Assembly: GCA_916613615.1 (NCBI GenBank) | Contig: OU744724.1 | Coordinates: 45,982,662-46,046,661, forward strand | Direction: 5' to 3' | Source: Steromphala cineraria | Taxonomy: Eukaryota > Mollusca > Gastropoda > Trochida > Trochidae | DNA length: 64,000 nucleotides | Shown here: piece by piece, positions 1-13,000 of the stretch | How positions within the stretch are numbered: position 1 is the stretch's first letter | How the letters are laid out: each line of letters starts with the position of its first letter | The notes under the pieces: generated by a model | Seen by the model: the letters and a program-made list of their open reading frames with translations, nothing else | The model's database searches: none | Told to the model about the DNA's origin: nothing | Made by a program: the position numbers and the translations under genes

Positions 1-3000
1 TTGCAGGTGGAGGACGGGGATCAGGACGATGCTTGGATGAAGGAGCAGATCCAGTCTGTATCATTATTGTGGTGCAAGTGTCTGTAGGGCTGGTGTTGTG
101 TTGCAGGTGGAGGGCGGGGATCAGGACGATGCTTGGATGAAGGATCAGAGTCAGTCTGTATCATTATTGTGGTGCAAGTGTCTGTAGGGCTGGTGTTGTG
201 TTGCAGGTGGAGGACGGGGATCAGGACGATGCTTGGATGAAGGAGCAGAGTCAGTCTGTATCATTATTGTGGTGCAAGTGTCTGTAGGGCTGATGTTGTG
301 TTGCAGGTGGAGGGCGGGGATCAGGACGATGCTAGGATGAAGGATCAGAGTCAGTCTGTATCATTATTGTAGTGCAAGTGTCTGTAGGGCTGGTGTTGTG
401 TTGCAGGTGGAGGACGGGGATCAGGACGATGCTAGGATGAAGGAGCAGAGTCAGTCTGTATCATTATTGTGGTGCAAGTGTCTGTAGGGCTGGTGTTGTG
501 TTGCAGGTGGAGGGCGGGGATCAGGACGATGCTAAGATGAAGGATCAGATCAGGACTGTATCATTATTGTAGTGCAAGTGTCTGTAGGGCTGGTGTTGTG
601 TTGCAGGTGGAGGGCGGGGATCAGGACGATGCTAGGATGAAGGAGCAGAGTCAGTCTGTATCATTATTGTGGTGCAAGTGTCTGTAGGGCTGATGTTGTG
701 TTGCAGGTGGAGGGCGGGGATCAGGACGATGCTAGGATGAAGGATCAGAGTCAGTCTGTATCATTATTGTGGTGCAAGTGTCTGTAGGGCTGATGTTGTG
801 TTGCAGGTGGAGGGCGGGGATCAGGACGATGCTTGGATGAAGGATCAGAGTCAGTCTGTATCATTATTGTGGTGCAAGTGTCTGTAGGGCTGGTGTTGTG
901 TTGCAGGTGGAGGGCGGGGATCAGGACGATGCTGGGATGAAGGATCAGATCCGGACTGTATCATTATTGTAGTGCAAGTGTCTGTAGGGCTGGTGTTGTG
1001 TTGCAGGTGGAGGACGGGGATCAGGACGATGCTAGGATGAAGGAGCAGAGTCAGTCTGTATCATTATTGTGGTGCAAGTGTCTGTAGGGCTGGTGTTGTG
1101 TTGCAGGTGGAGGACGGGGATCAGGACGATGCTAGGATGAAGGATCAGAGTCAGTCTGTATCAATATTGTGGAGCAAGTGTCTGTAGGGCTGGTGTTGTG
1201 TTGCAGGTGGAGGACGGGGATCAGGACGATGCTAGGATGAAGGATCAGAGTCAGTCTGTATCATTATTGTGGTGCAAGTGTCTGTAGGGCTGGTGTTGTG
1301 TTGCAGGTGGAGGACGGGGATCAGGACGATGCTAGGATGAAGGATCAGAGTCAGTCTGTATCATTATTGTGGTGCAAGTGTCTGTAGGGCTGGTGTTGTG
1401 TTGCAGGTGGAGGACGGGGATCAGGACGATGCTTGGATGAAGGAGCAGAGTCAGTCTGTATCATTATTGTGGTGCAAGTGTCTGTAGGGCTGATGTTGTG
1501 TTGCAGGTGGAGGGCGGGGATCAGGACGATGCTAGGATGAAGGAGCAGAGTCAGTCTGTATCATTATTGTAGTGCAAGTGTCTGTAGGGCTGGTGTTGTG
1601 TTGCAGGTGGAGGACGGGGATCAGGACGATGCTTGGATGAAGGATCAGAGTCAGTCTGTATCATTATTGTGGTGCAAGTGTCTGTAGGGCTGGTGTTGTG
1701 TTGCAGGTGGAGGACGGGGATCAGGACGATGCTTGGATGAAGGAGCAGAGTCAGTCTGTATCATTATTGTGGTGCAAGTGTTTGTAGGGCTGATGTTGTG
1801 TTGCAGGTGGAGGGCGGGAATCAGGACGATGCTAGGATGAAGGAGCAGAGTCAGTCTGTATCATTATTGTGGTGCAAGTGTCTGTAGGGCTGGTGTTGTG
1901 TTGCAGGTGGAGGGCGGGGATCAGGACGATGCTTGGATGAAGGATCAGAGTCAGTCTGTATCATTATTGTGGTGCAAGTGTCTGTAGGGCTGGTGTTGTG
2001 TTGCAGGTGGAGGACGGGGATCAGGACGATGCTTGGATGAAGGAGCAGAGTCAGTCTGTATCATTATTGTGGTGCAAGTGTCTGTAGGGCTGATGTTGTG
2101 TTGCAGGTGGAGGGCGGGGATCAGGACGATGCTAGGATGAAGGAGCAGAGTCAGTCTGTATCATTATTGTAGTGCAAGTGTCTGTAGGGCTGGTGTTGTG
2201 TTGCAGGTGGAGGACGGGGATCAGGACGATGCTTGGATGAAGGATCAGAGTCAGTCTGTATCATTATTGTGGTGCAAGTGTCTGTAGGGCTGGTGTTGTG
2301 TTGCAGGTGGAGGACGGGGATCAGGACGATGCTTGGATGAAGGAGCAGAGTCAGTCTGTATCATTATTGTGGTGCAAGTGTCTGTAGGGCTGATGTTGTG
2401 TTGCAGGTGGAGGGCGGGAATCAGGACGATGCTAGGATGAAGGAGCAGAGTCAGTCTGTATCATTATTGTGGTGCAAGTGTCTGTAGGGCTGGTGTTGTG
2501 TTGCAGGTGGAGGACGGGGATCAGGACGATGCTTGGATGAAGGATCAGAGTCAGTCTGTATCATTATTGTGGTGCAAGTGTCTGTAGGGCTGGTGTTGTG
2601 TTGCAGGTGGAGGGCGGGGATCAGGACGATGCTAGGATGAAGGATCAGAGTCAGTCTGTATCATTATTGTAGTGCAAGTGTCTGTAGGGCTGGTGTTGTG
2701 TTGCAGGTGGAGGACGGGGATCAGGACGATGCTTGGATGAAGGATCAGATCCAGACTGTATCATTATTGTGGTGCAAGTGTCTGTAGGGCTGATGTTGTG
2801 TTGCAGGTGGAGGGCGGGGATCAGGACGATGCTTGAATGAAGGATCAGAGTCAGTCTGTATCATTATTGTGGTGCAAGTGTCTGTAGGGCTGGTGTTGTG
2901 TTGCAGGTGGAGGGCGGGGATCAGGACGATGCTTGGATGAAGGAACAGAGTCAGTCTGTATCATTATTGTGGTGCAAGTGTCTGTAGGGCTGGTGTTGTG

Positions 3001-3906
3001 TTGCAGGTGGAGGGCGGGGATCAGGACGATGCTTGGATGAAGGATCAGATCCAGACTGTATCATTATTGTGGTGCAAGTGTCTGTAGGGCTGGTGTTGTG
3101 TTGCAGGTGGAGGACGGGGATCAGGACGATGCTTGGATGAAGGATCAGATCCGGACTGTATCATTATTGTGGTGCAAGTGTCTGTAGGGCTGGTGTTGTG
3201 TTGCAGGTGGAGGGCGGGGATCAGGACGATGCTAAGATGAAGGATCAGATCCAGACTGTATCATTATTGTGGTGCAAGTGTCTGTAGGGCTGGTGTTGTG
3301 TTGCAGGTTGAGGACGGGGATCAGGACGATGCTTGAATGAAGGAGCAGAGTCAGTCTGTATCATTATTGTGGTGCAAGTGTCTGTAGGGCTGATGTTGTG
3401 TTGCAGGTGGAGGGCGGGGATCAGGATGATGCTTGGATGAAGGATCAGAGTCAGTCTGTATCATTATTGTAGTGCAAGTGTCTGTAGGGCTGGTGTTGTG
3501 TTGCAGGTGGAGGACTAGGATCAGGACGATGCTTGGATGAAGGAGCAGATCCGGACTGTATCATTATTGTGGTGCAAGTGTCTGTAGGGCTGATGTTGTG
3601 TTGCAGGTGGAAGACGGGGATCAGGACGATGCTAGGATGAAGGAGCAGAGTCAGACTGTATCATTATTGTAGTGCAAGTGTCTGTAGGGCTGGTGTTGTG
3701 TTGCAGGTGGAGGAAGGGGATCAGGACGATGCTTGGATGAAGGATCAGAGTCAGTCTGTATCATTATTGTGGTGCAAGTGTCTGTAGGGCTGATGTTGTG
3801 TTGCAGGTGGAAGACGAGGATCAGGACGATGCTAGGATGAAGGAGCAGAGTCAGTCTGTATCATTATTGTGGTGCAAGTGTCTGTAGGGCTGGTGTTGTG
3901 TTGCAG
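1..3906 (+). repeat. Array A: 100-bp tandem repeat, about 39 copies, made of a 3' splice site and exon 5' end
   Basis: The unit starts TTGCAGGTGGAGGACGGGGA and recurs every 100 bases with very few indels (starts at 1, 101, 201 and so on). It runs off the left edge. The first 6 nt equal the acceptor of visible exon 1, and the next 57 nt match the exon start at about 48 positions. The last 37 nt look intronic. Main variable sites are GACGGGG/GGCGGGG, GCTTGG/GCTAGG, GGAGCAG/GGATCAG and GTGGTGC/GTAGTGC. Every unit keeps the TTGCAG acceptor, and read from that acceptor every unit reaches a TAG at unit positions 85-87. The array grades into the real exon at 3907-3963. Confidence 0.97.
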
Positions 3907-4038
3907 GTGGAGGACGAGGATCAGGACGATGCTCGATTAAAGGAGCAGATTCACACTCTATCAGCTGCCCTAGCAACACTCACTCAGGAGAAGTCTCGCC
4001 TTGAAGCAAACCTCATTGCAGACAAGAAGAAGCTCATG
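3907..4038 (+). CDS. GCC1: GCC1 visible exon 1 (44 codons)
   Basis: The acceptor is TTGCAG|GTGGAGGAC and the donor is CTCATG|GTCAGT, a weaker 5' splice site. The exon starts and ends in phase 0. It reads VEDEDQDDARLKEQIHTLSA, then ALATLTQEKSRLEANLIADK, then KKLM, which resembles the human GCC1 stretch with TQEKSRMEASYLADKKK. An acidic start (VEDEDQDD) leads into coiled coil. The first 57 nt are a diverged last copy of the 100-bp tandem unit that fills everything to its left. The acceptor is therefore shared with the repeat, and only this copy continues into sequence with a donor. The exon boundaries are read by eye. The weak donor is the least certain point, but the next exon joins in frame. 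Confidence 0.85.
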
Positions 4039-7000
4039 GTCAGTATGCAATACAGCAGAAATTAGTTACTCTAGGAAGTAAAAATGAAATGCTTTCGGGC
4101 ATTATTTGAAAATTCTTTTTCAGAAGGGTATCCTCCTTGGGGTACTTAATTAGCATAATTATCTGTTAATTTGCATACATGACAGGTTGTAACTATTTTT
4201 TAATAAAAATTTACACTCACAAAAAAGTGTTATCGTATGTCCGACCATCCCAACGAAGTACCTGTCACCCTAGCGGCAGCAGCCTTAGTGCAACTCAAGA
4301 GCAGGTAACTCTAACCCCTCACTTATCAATCTTTCATTGAAGAGAGAAGACGTTGAAATTTCTTCAAGGAAAAAAGTTTGCAAATAAGAAACATGGAAGA
4401 GTTAGTTACTGTATGTGTGGTAAACCTTTATTTTACATCGTAGAGGCGAATATACACTTGCATTACAGTATAATTCTCGCGTTGTAACTTAAATAATTTC
4501 CATCTACCTCTATCATATAGGGTGGTTTGGAAAATCCAATATGGTGGGCGTGGGAAAGTTTGTGCAAGCGACGTGTTTACATGTCCACTTCGACTTTCTT
4601 TACGTTTCATCATCGGGATACTAATTATTTTATTTCGTATTTCATTTCGCGCAATAATAATTATTCCCTTTGTCATCGTGCGTGATTTCACTTTTGATGT
4701 TTTTTATAATCTTGTCTAAGGTGAAATGCACGTATAATGTTCCATTATTGCAAGCATTAGTAATGTATTACATGCTTATTTATTTTATTTATGATAGGGG
4801 CTTATATTTCGCATTCTTTATATATATTTTATCGCCTCTAAGTTGTGCGAACATTAGTATTGTTTACTTTTTGCAAATACAATATTCCATGTTCCATTCA
4901 CCCCCCCACCCGCCACCACCCCCCCCCCCCCCCCCATTCTTATCACATAGTGCATAGCGTTCACACCGGACACCAGGGCCAAGAGGCATGCAGACTTCTT
5001 GTTCTTCTCCAACCTCATGCAGGCAGGGGAGAATATACACGAGAATAAAACAGCCACAGCTGCCCTCCGGTTCGGACACCAATGCCAATGACATGCGGAC
5101 GTTCCAGACCACGCCGGTACATCCGGGTGGTTCTGGGGTCGGTTCCAACCCCAAGAGCACCGACCCCGGTACTACGGTGCCGGGTCGGGTGGCCTGACCA
5201 TGTTGCCGGTGCAGCCTTTGCTTCCCGGAGACACTCCTCTGGTTGTCCCGCATTGTGACCCTCCTCTTGTTCTCGATCCTACCGCAGGGGCTCGGTCCTC
5301 GGGTGATATTGGTGATCGGGATCTTAAGGGGGATCCGGAGGTGGGGGATCCGGAGGAGGACTCTTGGTTACCATACCATGTCCTCCTCGGACAGGTCAAG
5401 GATAGATTTATCCTTGGTCTGCCCGGGGTTGCTGCACCGACACCACAGCCACTGGATTCCGCCTTCCTGGTGATGCTTTTGCCGCCGGCAAAGCAGCATG
5501 GGCCTCGCTCCGCCTTCTTCCGACCATTGAGGCCGAAGAAGTTAACCCTCTTCTGGACGGGCGACGTTCGGTGTGAGATCTTAAGGATCTCATTTGGCGT
5601 TACCCCCTGGGGGAGGGCGAGCTATGGGAGGTCCCAGTAGTAGATGAATGTGTCCTGACGTTGGTCAACCTGGCTTCAGCTCAGGCAAGCAGGAAAATCG
5701 GCGGCTGCTTCCTTTCGGACAGCAAGCTCCTCTCTTGCGAATGGTGTACGCGTCGTACCAGACCATGTACAAGAATGCCATTCAGCAAATGCAGGTTTCT
5801 GTCCACAGCACTTATCTTGCAGCTCTGCAAACACGTGTTTACATGTCCACTTCGACTTTCTTTACGTTTCATCATCGGGATACTAATTATTTTATTTCGT
5901 ATTTCATTTCGCGCAATAATAATTATTCCCTTTGTCATCGTGCGTGATTTCACTTTTGATGTTTTTTATAATCTTGTCTAAGGTGAAATGCACGTATAAT
6001 GTTCCATTATTGCAAGCATTAGTAATGTATTACATGCTTATTTATTTTATTTATGATAGGGGCTTATATTTCGCATTCTTTATATATATTTTATCGCCTC
6101 TAAGTTGTGCGAACATTAGTATTGTTTACTTTTTGCAGCCCCCCATCAGAACCATTACCAACATGGATATTTCTGATGGGGATGAGCAGCACCAAAGCAA
6201 CCCCCACCCTGTCTGGCATTGTCTAGATTGATAAGTGAGGGGTTAGAGTTACCTGCCCTTGAGTTGCACTAAGGCTGCTGCCGCTAGGGAGACAGGTACT
6301 TCGTTGGGATGGTCGGACATACGATAACACTTTTTTGTGAGTGTAAATTTTTATTCAAAATAGTTACAACCTGTCATGTATGCAAATTAACAGATAATTA
6401 TGCTAATTAAGTACCCCAAGGAGGATCCCCTTCAAAGAATCTGAAACCTCTTCAGGTTTGTTCGAATTTACTGAGAAAGAGGAGTTCAAGGGGAGCAAAT
6501 TGTTTCATTTTAACCTTGAAGTATTAACTGATGTAAATGGTCATTGTGGACATTATTCAGTGTTACAGTTACACTGAGGAAGGGTTGCATTTTCGATTCA
6601 TACACAAAACAAGACATTTTTTTGTACTTTGCATAGTTGTTATATTGAGTTAAAAAGTAAAAAGAACTTAAATACATTTTCAGTTTTAGTGAAGATATAA
6701 CATTAATGGTGTACATTTACTTTTAAGGTGAAATTTTCCTTTTTGATAAAACATTGACATTGATAGAAACATAACATTGATATATCTAGTACAATTGTGA
6801 TAATTCGTCTGGCAATTGATCTTATTTCAATAATTTTAATCATCCCTTAGATGTTATAAATGGAATTGGGGTCCGAGAAATTGTAAAGCTCATTCAAGAA
6901 ACTTGATACTTGATGTAATCAATAAATTAATGGCTAAATTAAGATTACTCTTAGTTGGGAAATAGATAATGACATATTTTAAATAAAAGATCATGTGCAC

Positions 7001-10000
7001 ATATCACCTTTGTCTATCAATGGCAGTTTTAGTGCAACTTCCTTTATTTCTGTACCTTCATAAAAAGCACTGTTCGTGACAGCACTTTTATCGGCCTTTC
7101 ACCGTTTTCTGGCAATTGCAAAGAGAATTGAATGGAATAGAACCGGTTGTAAATAAATATAAATGTAAAAAAATTTCATCCAAAAAATATTCCCCTTATT
7201 ATTATGATATATGTGTAGATTGTACAAAAAACATTGGTAACAGAATTGTACTCAAACATAGGATATTGTATTCAAATCATTGAAATAATGATTGTCATCT
7301 TAAGTAAGAAAATTCTGCACGCGATCATTGTTTATGATTTATTATGCCCCAGCCATATATGGCAGGGGCACATTGGATTACCCTCGGTTGTTCGTACGTC
7401 CGTACCTACGTAACCACTCTATACAGGGTATTGTTTATCCACTTCTCCTCAAAAAGCGTTCAATGGATTAAATTTGAATTGCACACATGGCTTATAGGCA
7501 TCCTAAGGGTGTGCATCTCATATTTTGTTTTTCAATTTTTGAATTTTTTCAAATTTCTGACATGTTGAACTTAGGTGAATTTTGGGGCAAATGAAAGCTC
7601 ATAGTAGTGTGATAGTTGATGTTGTTTATCCACTTCTCCTCAAAAAGCGTTCAATGGATTAAATTTTAATTGCACACATGGCTTATAGGCATCCTAAGGG
7701 TGTGCATCTCATATTTTGTTTTTCAATTTTTGAATTTTTTCAAATTTCTGACATGTTGAACTTAGGTGAATTTTGGGGCAAGTGAAAGCTCATAGTAGTG
7801 TGATAGTTGATGTTGTTTATCCACTTCTCCTCAAAGAGTACTGGATAGACTGCGCTATTCTTCCAAACATGCTTTTTTATATCCTAAAGGTGTGCACCTT
7901 ATATTATGTTTTGGGAATTTTTAATTTTCTACATTTTAATGGATGTTTGAACTTGAATTAAGCTAAAGATGGGCATCTCTTTTTAGCTCATCTGGCCTGT
8001 AAGGCCCGATGGGCTTATGGCATGGCATGGTGTCCGGCGTCCGTCCATCCGTCCATCAGTCCATAAACTTTGTGGAATTTCGACTTCTTCTCCAGAACCA
8101 TAAGGCCTAGAAAGCTGAAACTTTGTGTACAGACCCCCTAGCAAGTGAGGATTATGAATTGTAGCTTTGGTGGCCCTGTGACCCCTAATAAGGGCCACAG
8201 GGGCCACGCCCTAAAACCCTATTTTCATCTTCTTCTCCAGAAGCATAAGGCCTAGAAAGCTGAAACTTTGTGTACAGACTCCTTGGCTAGTGAGGATTAT
8301 AAATTGTAGCTTTAGTGGCCCTGTGACCCCTAATAAGGGCCACAGGAGCCATGCCCTAAAAGCCTATTTTCATCTTCTTCTCCAGAATCATGAGGCCTAG
8401 AAAGCTGAAACTTTGTGTATAGCCTCTTTGAAAAGTTAGAATAATAAATTGTAGCTTTGGTGGCCCTGTGACCCCTAATAAGGGCCACAGTGGCCACGCC
8501 CTAAAAGCCTATTTTCATCGTCTTCTCCAGAACCATAAGGCCTAGAAAGCTGAAACTTTGTGTACAGACTCCTTGACTAGTGAGGATTATAAATTGTAGC
8601 TTTGGTGGCCCTGTGACCCCTAATAAAGGCAACAGGAACATCCTTCAAATCTATTTTCATCTTCTCCTGAAGTATAAGGCCTAGAAAACTGAAACTTGTC
8701 GCCTATATACTTAATTTTATGATTGGTGCCCCTGTGGCCTCTACAAAGGGGGAATCACATTGGCCACACTCTACAGCATAATTAATGATGAAGCCTGATG
8801 AGCTACAGAGCCAATGGCTCTATTTTTAAATTCTATGGTTGAAAACACTGAGAGCCTTTTTATTAGCTGGGGCATCCATGTCCCATGGCCACAAATTTTC
8901 TAGTTTACATTGATATAAATTAATGTTATTACATTAACATTTTACTGCAATGTTTAATACATTTTACCGCATTATTAGCTAGATGGGTTTATGGCATGGT
9001 GTCCGACATCAATCCGTCCATTGATCTGTCCGTCCCTGCGTAACACATGCATAACCTAGAAAGCTGAAACAGCCTCCTCGACTAGTGAATTTATAACATT
9101 GGTGGTCCTATGGTTCCCAATAAGGGCCAAAGAGGCCACACCTTTATCTTCCTCCAGAAACACAAGGCCTAGAAACATGAGGATTATAACTAAGTTTTGT
9201 AGACCTATGACCCCAAAAAATGGCATAGTGAACCTTTGGATCCTTTGGATTGTAAGCCTACATTATCAATTGCATATTTGGTACTTAATTACATTACTCA
9301 TTACTGAATTGATTACTAGTATCTGAAATCACATCCCCTACATGCTTGATTTTAGAATTGCTGGGCCTGTGACCCCTACAAAAGGGGTACCACAGAGGGG
9401 ACATTTACAATTAACTGCAGTATTACATCTTACCACGTGTTTATTACAGCAGTTATTACATCTTACATCGACCATACGATAGTTATTAGTTTTCAATGAA
9501 AATGGAACAATACCCTTCATAAGTAAATACATTTCAAAAAGTTGTATGTGACCTCATCAACTCAAGGAGTGTGTTTTTCAGTTGTACATAAAAATAACTA
9601 TACCATGTCCAAGGCAGGGTGGGGAATAAATCACCATTTTGAATTTTATATATACATCATATAATCATTAAACCTAACAATTGTTCACTGCCGGGTATTT
9701 GGCTCAGTTGCTAGAGTGTCCGTTCATCATCCGGAAGACCGGGGTTCGATTCCTGGTCACGTCATGCATAAAGATGTTAAAATGTGGGAGTTATTGCCTT
9801 GCTTGACACTCAGCTTTAGAAGGACACAACAACGCTTGCACTGGCTCTGCACTGAGGACGCAAAATGCACAAAATGAATTTCCAATGTATCTTGTATTGC
9901 GAACAAAGAAAACTACAAGAATCTTGTAACAAATATCTCTCTACTCGTAAACACATGCAGCAAAAGCTTTCTACTGAATTCACATTCGTTTTTTATGAGA

Positions 10001-13000
10001 ATAACATGTTATCTGATTAAAACAGTGAGTGACTTATTGTTTTATGCAAAACAAACAACAAACAATGTAATATTTTTTCCAAGAAAAAATAGGTCAATCA
10101 ATCAGAAAGTTGCTTTGAAATTGATGTAAGAAACTGAAACGTGGTTGTAATATAACAATGTTATATTTGGGATCACACTATCTTGAAAGGTACAGATTCT
10201 TGTACTTTTTTGGGCCGAGCTCCATGCAGGATTCGAACACACACCCTCAGAGTCAGGCAACACCGCCAGCAATAACCATACCTACTGCTAGCCAACTCGC
10301 CCGTTTTGCCATCCTCAAAAATGGAGGTCCAACAAGCGGTAGTTAAGCTGTTGTCACATTCATTACCCCTCTGATAGCTGTTAATTGGTGCAGCTCCCAA
10401 AGCTGAATGTATAAGAGATAAATACCATTTAGATAGTGAACAAATGTAACAATGTTATATTTGGGATCACACTATCTGTGGTTGTAATAATTTCATAATA
10501 AATAAAATATTTTTATACCTCCGTTACGAAGTAAGTGGGGTATATAGCGGTCATTCCATCCTTCCGTCCAGTCATATATCTCCAAAACTACTTGGTCTAC
10601 ATCAACCAAACTTTGCAGAATTGTTAAACATGTCATTCTCATCAATTCTTGACCATCTGTAGCATTCTGGAATTTAAATTTTTGGCCGTTTCAATGGAAA
10701 CGTCACTTTTTGGACTTAGTTTAATAGGGTTCAATGGGGACTAATTTTCTCAGAAACTATTGGACCTAGATGAATAAAATTTTGGTTATAGATGCTTCTG
10801 ATGATACTCTTGATCGAGTTCGAAAACCGATTCCGTAAAATTAATTTTTGCAGAGTTATCGCCCTTGAATCTCCAATTTGACTTGGTACAGACCGCAGAC
10901 TTGGTGCTGCAATGGGGACAAGTTCTCTCAGAAACTATTGTACCTAGATGAATAAAATTTTTGTTATGGATGCTCCTGATGATTGTCTTGATCGAGTTCG
11001 AAAGCCGATTCCGTAATATTAATTTTTACGGAGTTATCGCCCTTGAATCTCTGATTTGACTTGGTACAAACAGCGGACTTGGTGCTTCAATGGGGACAAG
11101 TTCTCTCAGAAACTATTGTACCTAGATAAAAAAAATGTTGGTTATGGATGCTCCTGATTATTGTCTTGATTGAGTTCGAAAGCCGATTCAGTAATATTAA
11201 TTTTTACGGAGTTATCGCCCTTGAATCTCTGATTTGATTTGGTACAAACAGCGGACTTGGTGCTTCAATGGGGACAAGTTCTCTCAGAAACTATTGTACC
11301 TAGATGAATAACATTTTTGTTATGGATGCTCCTGATGATTGTCTTGATCGAGTTCGAAAGCTGATTCCGTAATATTAATTTTTAGCTCATCTGGCCTGTA
11401 AGGCCCGATGGGCTTATGGCATGGCATGGTATCCGGCGTCCGTCCGTCCGTCCATCCGTCCATCCGTCCGTAAACTTTGTGGAATTTCGACTTCTTCTCC
11501 AGAACCATAAGGCCTAGAAAGCTGAAACTTTGTGTACAGACTCCTTGGCTAGTGAGGATTATAAATTGTAGCTTTAGTGGCCCTGTGACCCCTAATAAGG
11601 GCCACAGGGGCCATGCCCTAAAACCTATTTTCATCTTCTTCTCCAGAACCGTGAGGCCTAGAAAGCTGAAACTTTGTGTACAGACTCCTTGACTAGTAAA
11701 GATTATAAATTGTAGCTTTGGTGGCCCTGTGACCCCTAATAAGGGCCACATATGCCACGCCCTAAAAACCTATTTTCATCTTCTTCTCCTGAACCATAAG
11801 GAGGCCTAGAAAGCTGAAACTTTGTCTATAGCCTCTTTGAAGAGTGAGGATTATAAATTGTAGCTTTGGTGGCCCTGTGACCCCTAATAAGGGCCACAGG
11901 GGCCGCGCCCTAACAACCTATTTTCATCTTCTTCTCCAGAACCATGAGGCCTAGTAAGCTGAAACTTTGTGTACAGACTCCTTGGCTAGTGAGGATTATA
12001 AATTGTAGCTTCGGTAGCCCTGTTTCCCCTAATAAGGGCCACAGGGGCCGCGCCCTAACAACCTATTTTCATCTTCTTCTCCAGAACCATGAGGCCTAGA
12101 AAGCTGAAACGTTGTGTACAGACTCCTTGACTGGTGAAGATTATATATTGTAGCTTTGGTGGCCCTGTGACCCCTAATAAGGGCCACAGGGGCAACGCCC
12201 TAAAAACCTATTTTCATAGTCTTTTCCAGAAGCATAAGGCCTAGAAAGCTGAAACTTAGCTTTGGTGCTTTGGTGACTCTGTGGCCCCTAATAAAGGCAA
12301 CATGAACGTCTTTCAAATCTATTTTCATCTACTTCTCCTGAAGTATAAGGCCTAGAAAACTGAAACTTGTCGCCTATACATACCGTATTCGCCGTAATAA
12401 GCGCCCTGCTCCAATAAGCGCCCCCCAAAGGTATTTGCAATTAACTCTAATAACCGCCCATGTACCAGCGGTACTAAATAATAAATTCAACTTACCTAAC
12501 TTCAATCCAACAACCCCTTCAGACGAGAAACTAGTCGCTAAGAGCCCTTGACAAGGAATTTCCGCCCTGCTCCTGTCGAGTGTCTATATATTTATCATCT
12601 GTCACCACGCAATTCTGGGAAGTGTGACACAATCGATGTCAGACGATCGAGTTAGCGATGTTTACACCGGAATAAAAAATGCACAAGTTTACATCGATGT
12701 CATTTCTTAAAAAATAAAAATACATTGTCCAGTTGTTGTTTTTAATGACTATATGCATTGTAAAATAATAAATATAAATTAATATATTGTTTTTAAATAT
12801 TCAGGCATTATAAACGTACTGTTAAATTCAGCAGAAATCAAGATGGATGTGGTTTCACTTGCATCATCGATCGGGAATTGAATTATTTGATTTCCTAAAT
12901 GTTATCAAGAACTATCGCTTTATAAGGCTTGTTATCCATTCTATATGTTTAATATGTCCATTTCCAAACTTATTTATCGTATTTAATCAAAGTTCAAAGA

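Larger units (their letters stand above)
4123..6433. mobile_element. Composite 2.3-kb element with about 210-bp inverted ends and internal 302-bp direct repeats
   Basis: The left end (4123-4332) and right end (6225-6433) are inverted copies of each other with only a few differences, starting GAAGGGTATCCTCCTTGG on the left. Inside are two identical-looking 302-bp direct repeats (4574-4875 and 5836-6137), a C-rich tract, and a GC-rich, protein-like stretch. No clear target-site duplication is visible (left flank TTTTTCA, right flank AAAGAAT). Inverted ends combined with internal direct repeats recall DIRS-like tyrosine-recombinase retroelements or a nested non-autonomous element. No recombinase or reverse transcriptase is present, so it is non-autonomous or internally deleted. 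It lies in intron 1. Confidence 0.8.

Noticed and set aside
4574..6137. LTR retrotransposon made of the two 302-bp repeats
   Set aside because: The repeats have TG...CA ends but no target duplication, primer-binding site, polypurine tract or pol gene, and they lie inside long inverted ends.
9690..9775. Functional tRNA gene
   Set aside because: A and B boxes are present, but the acceptor stem and the rest of the cloverleaf do not pair. A SINE head is the better fit.
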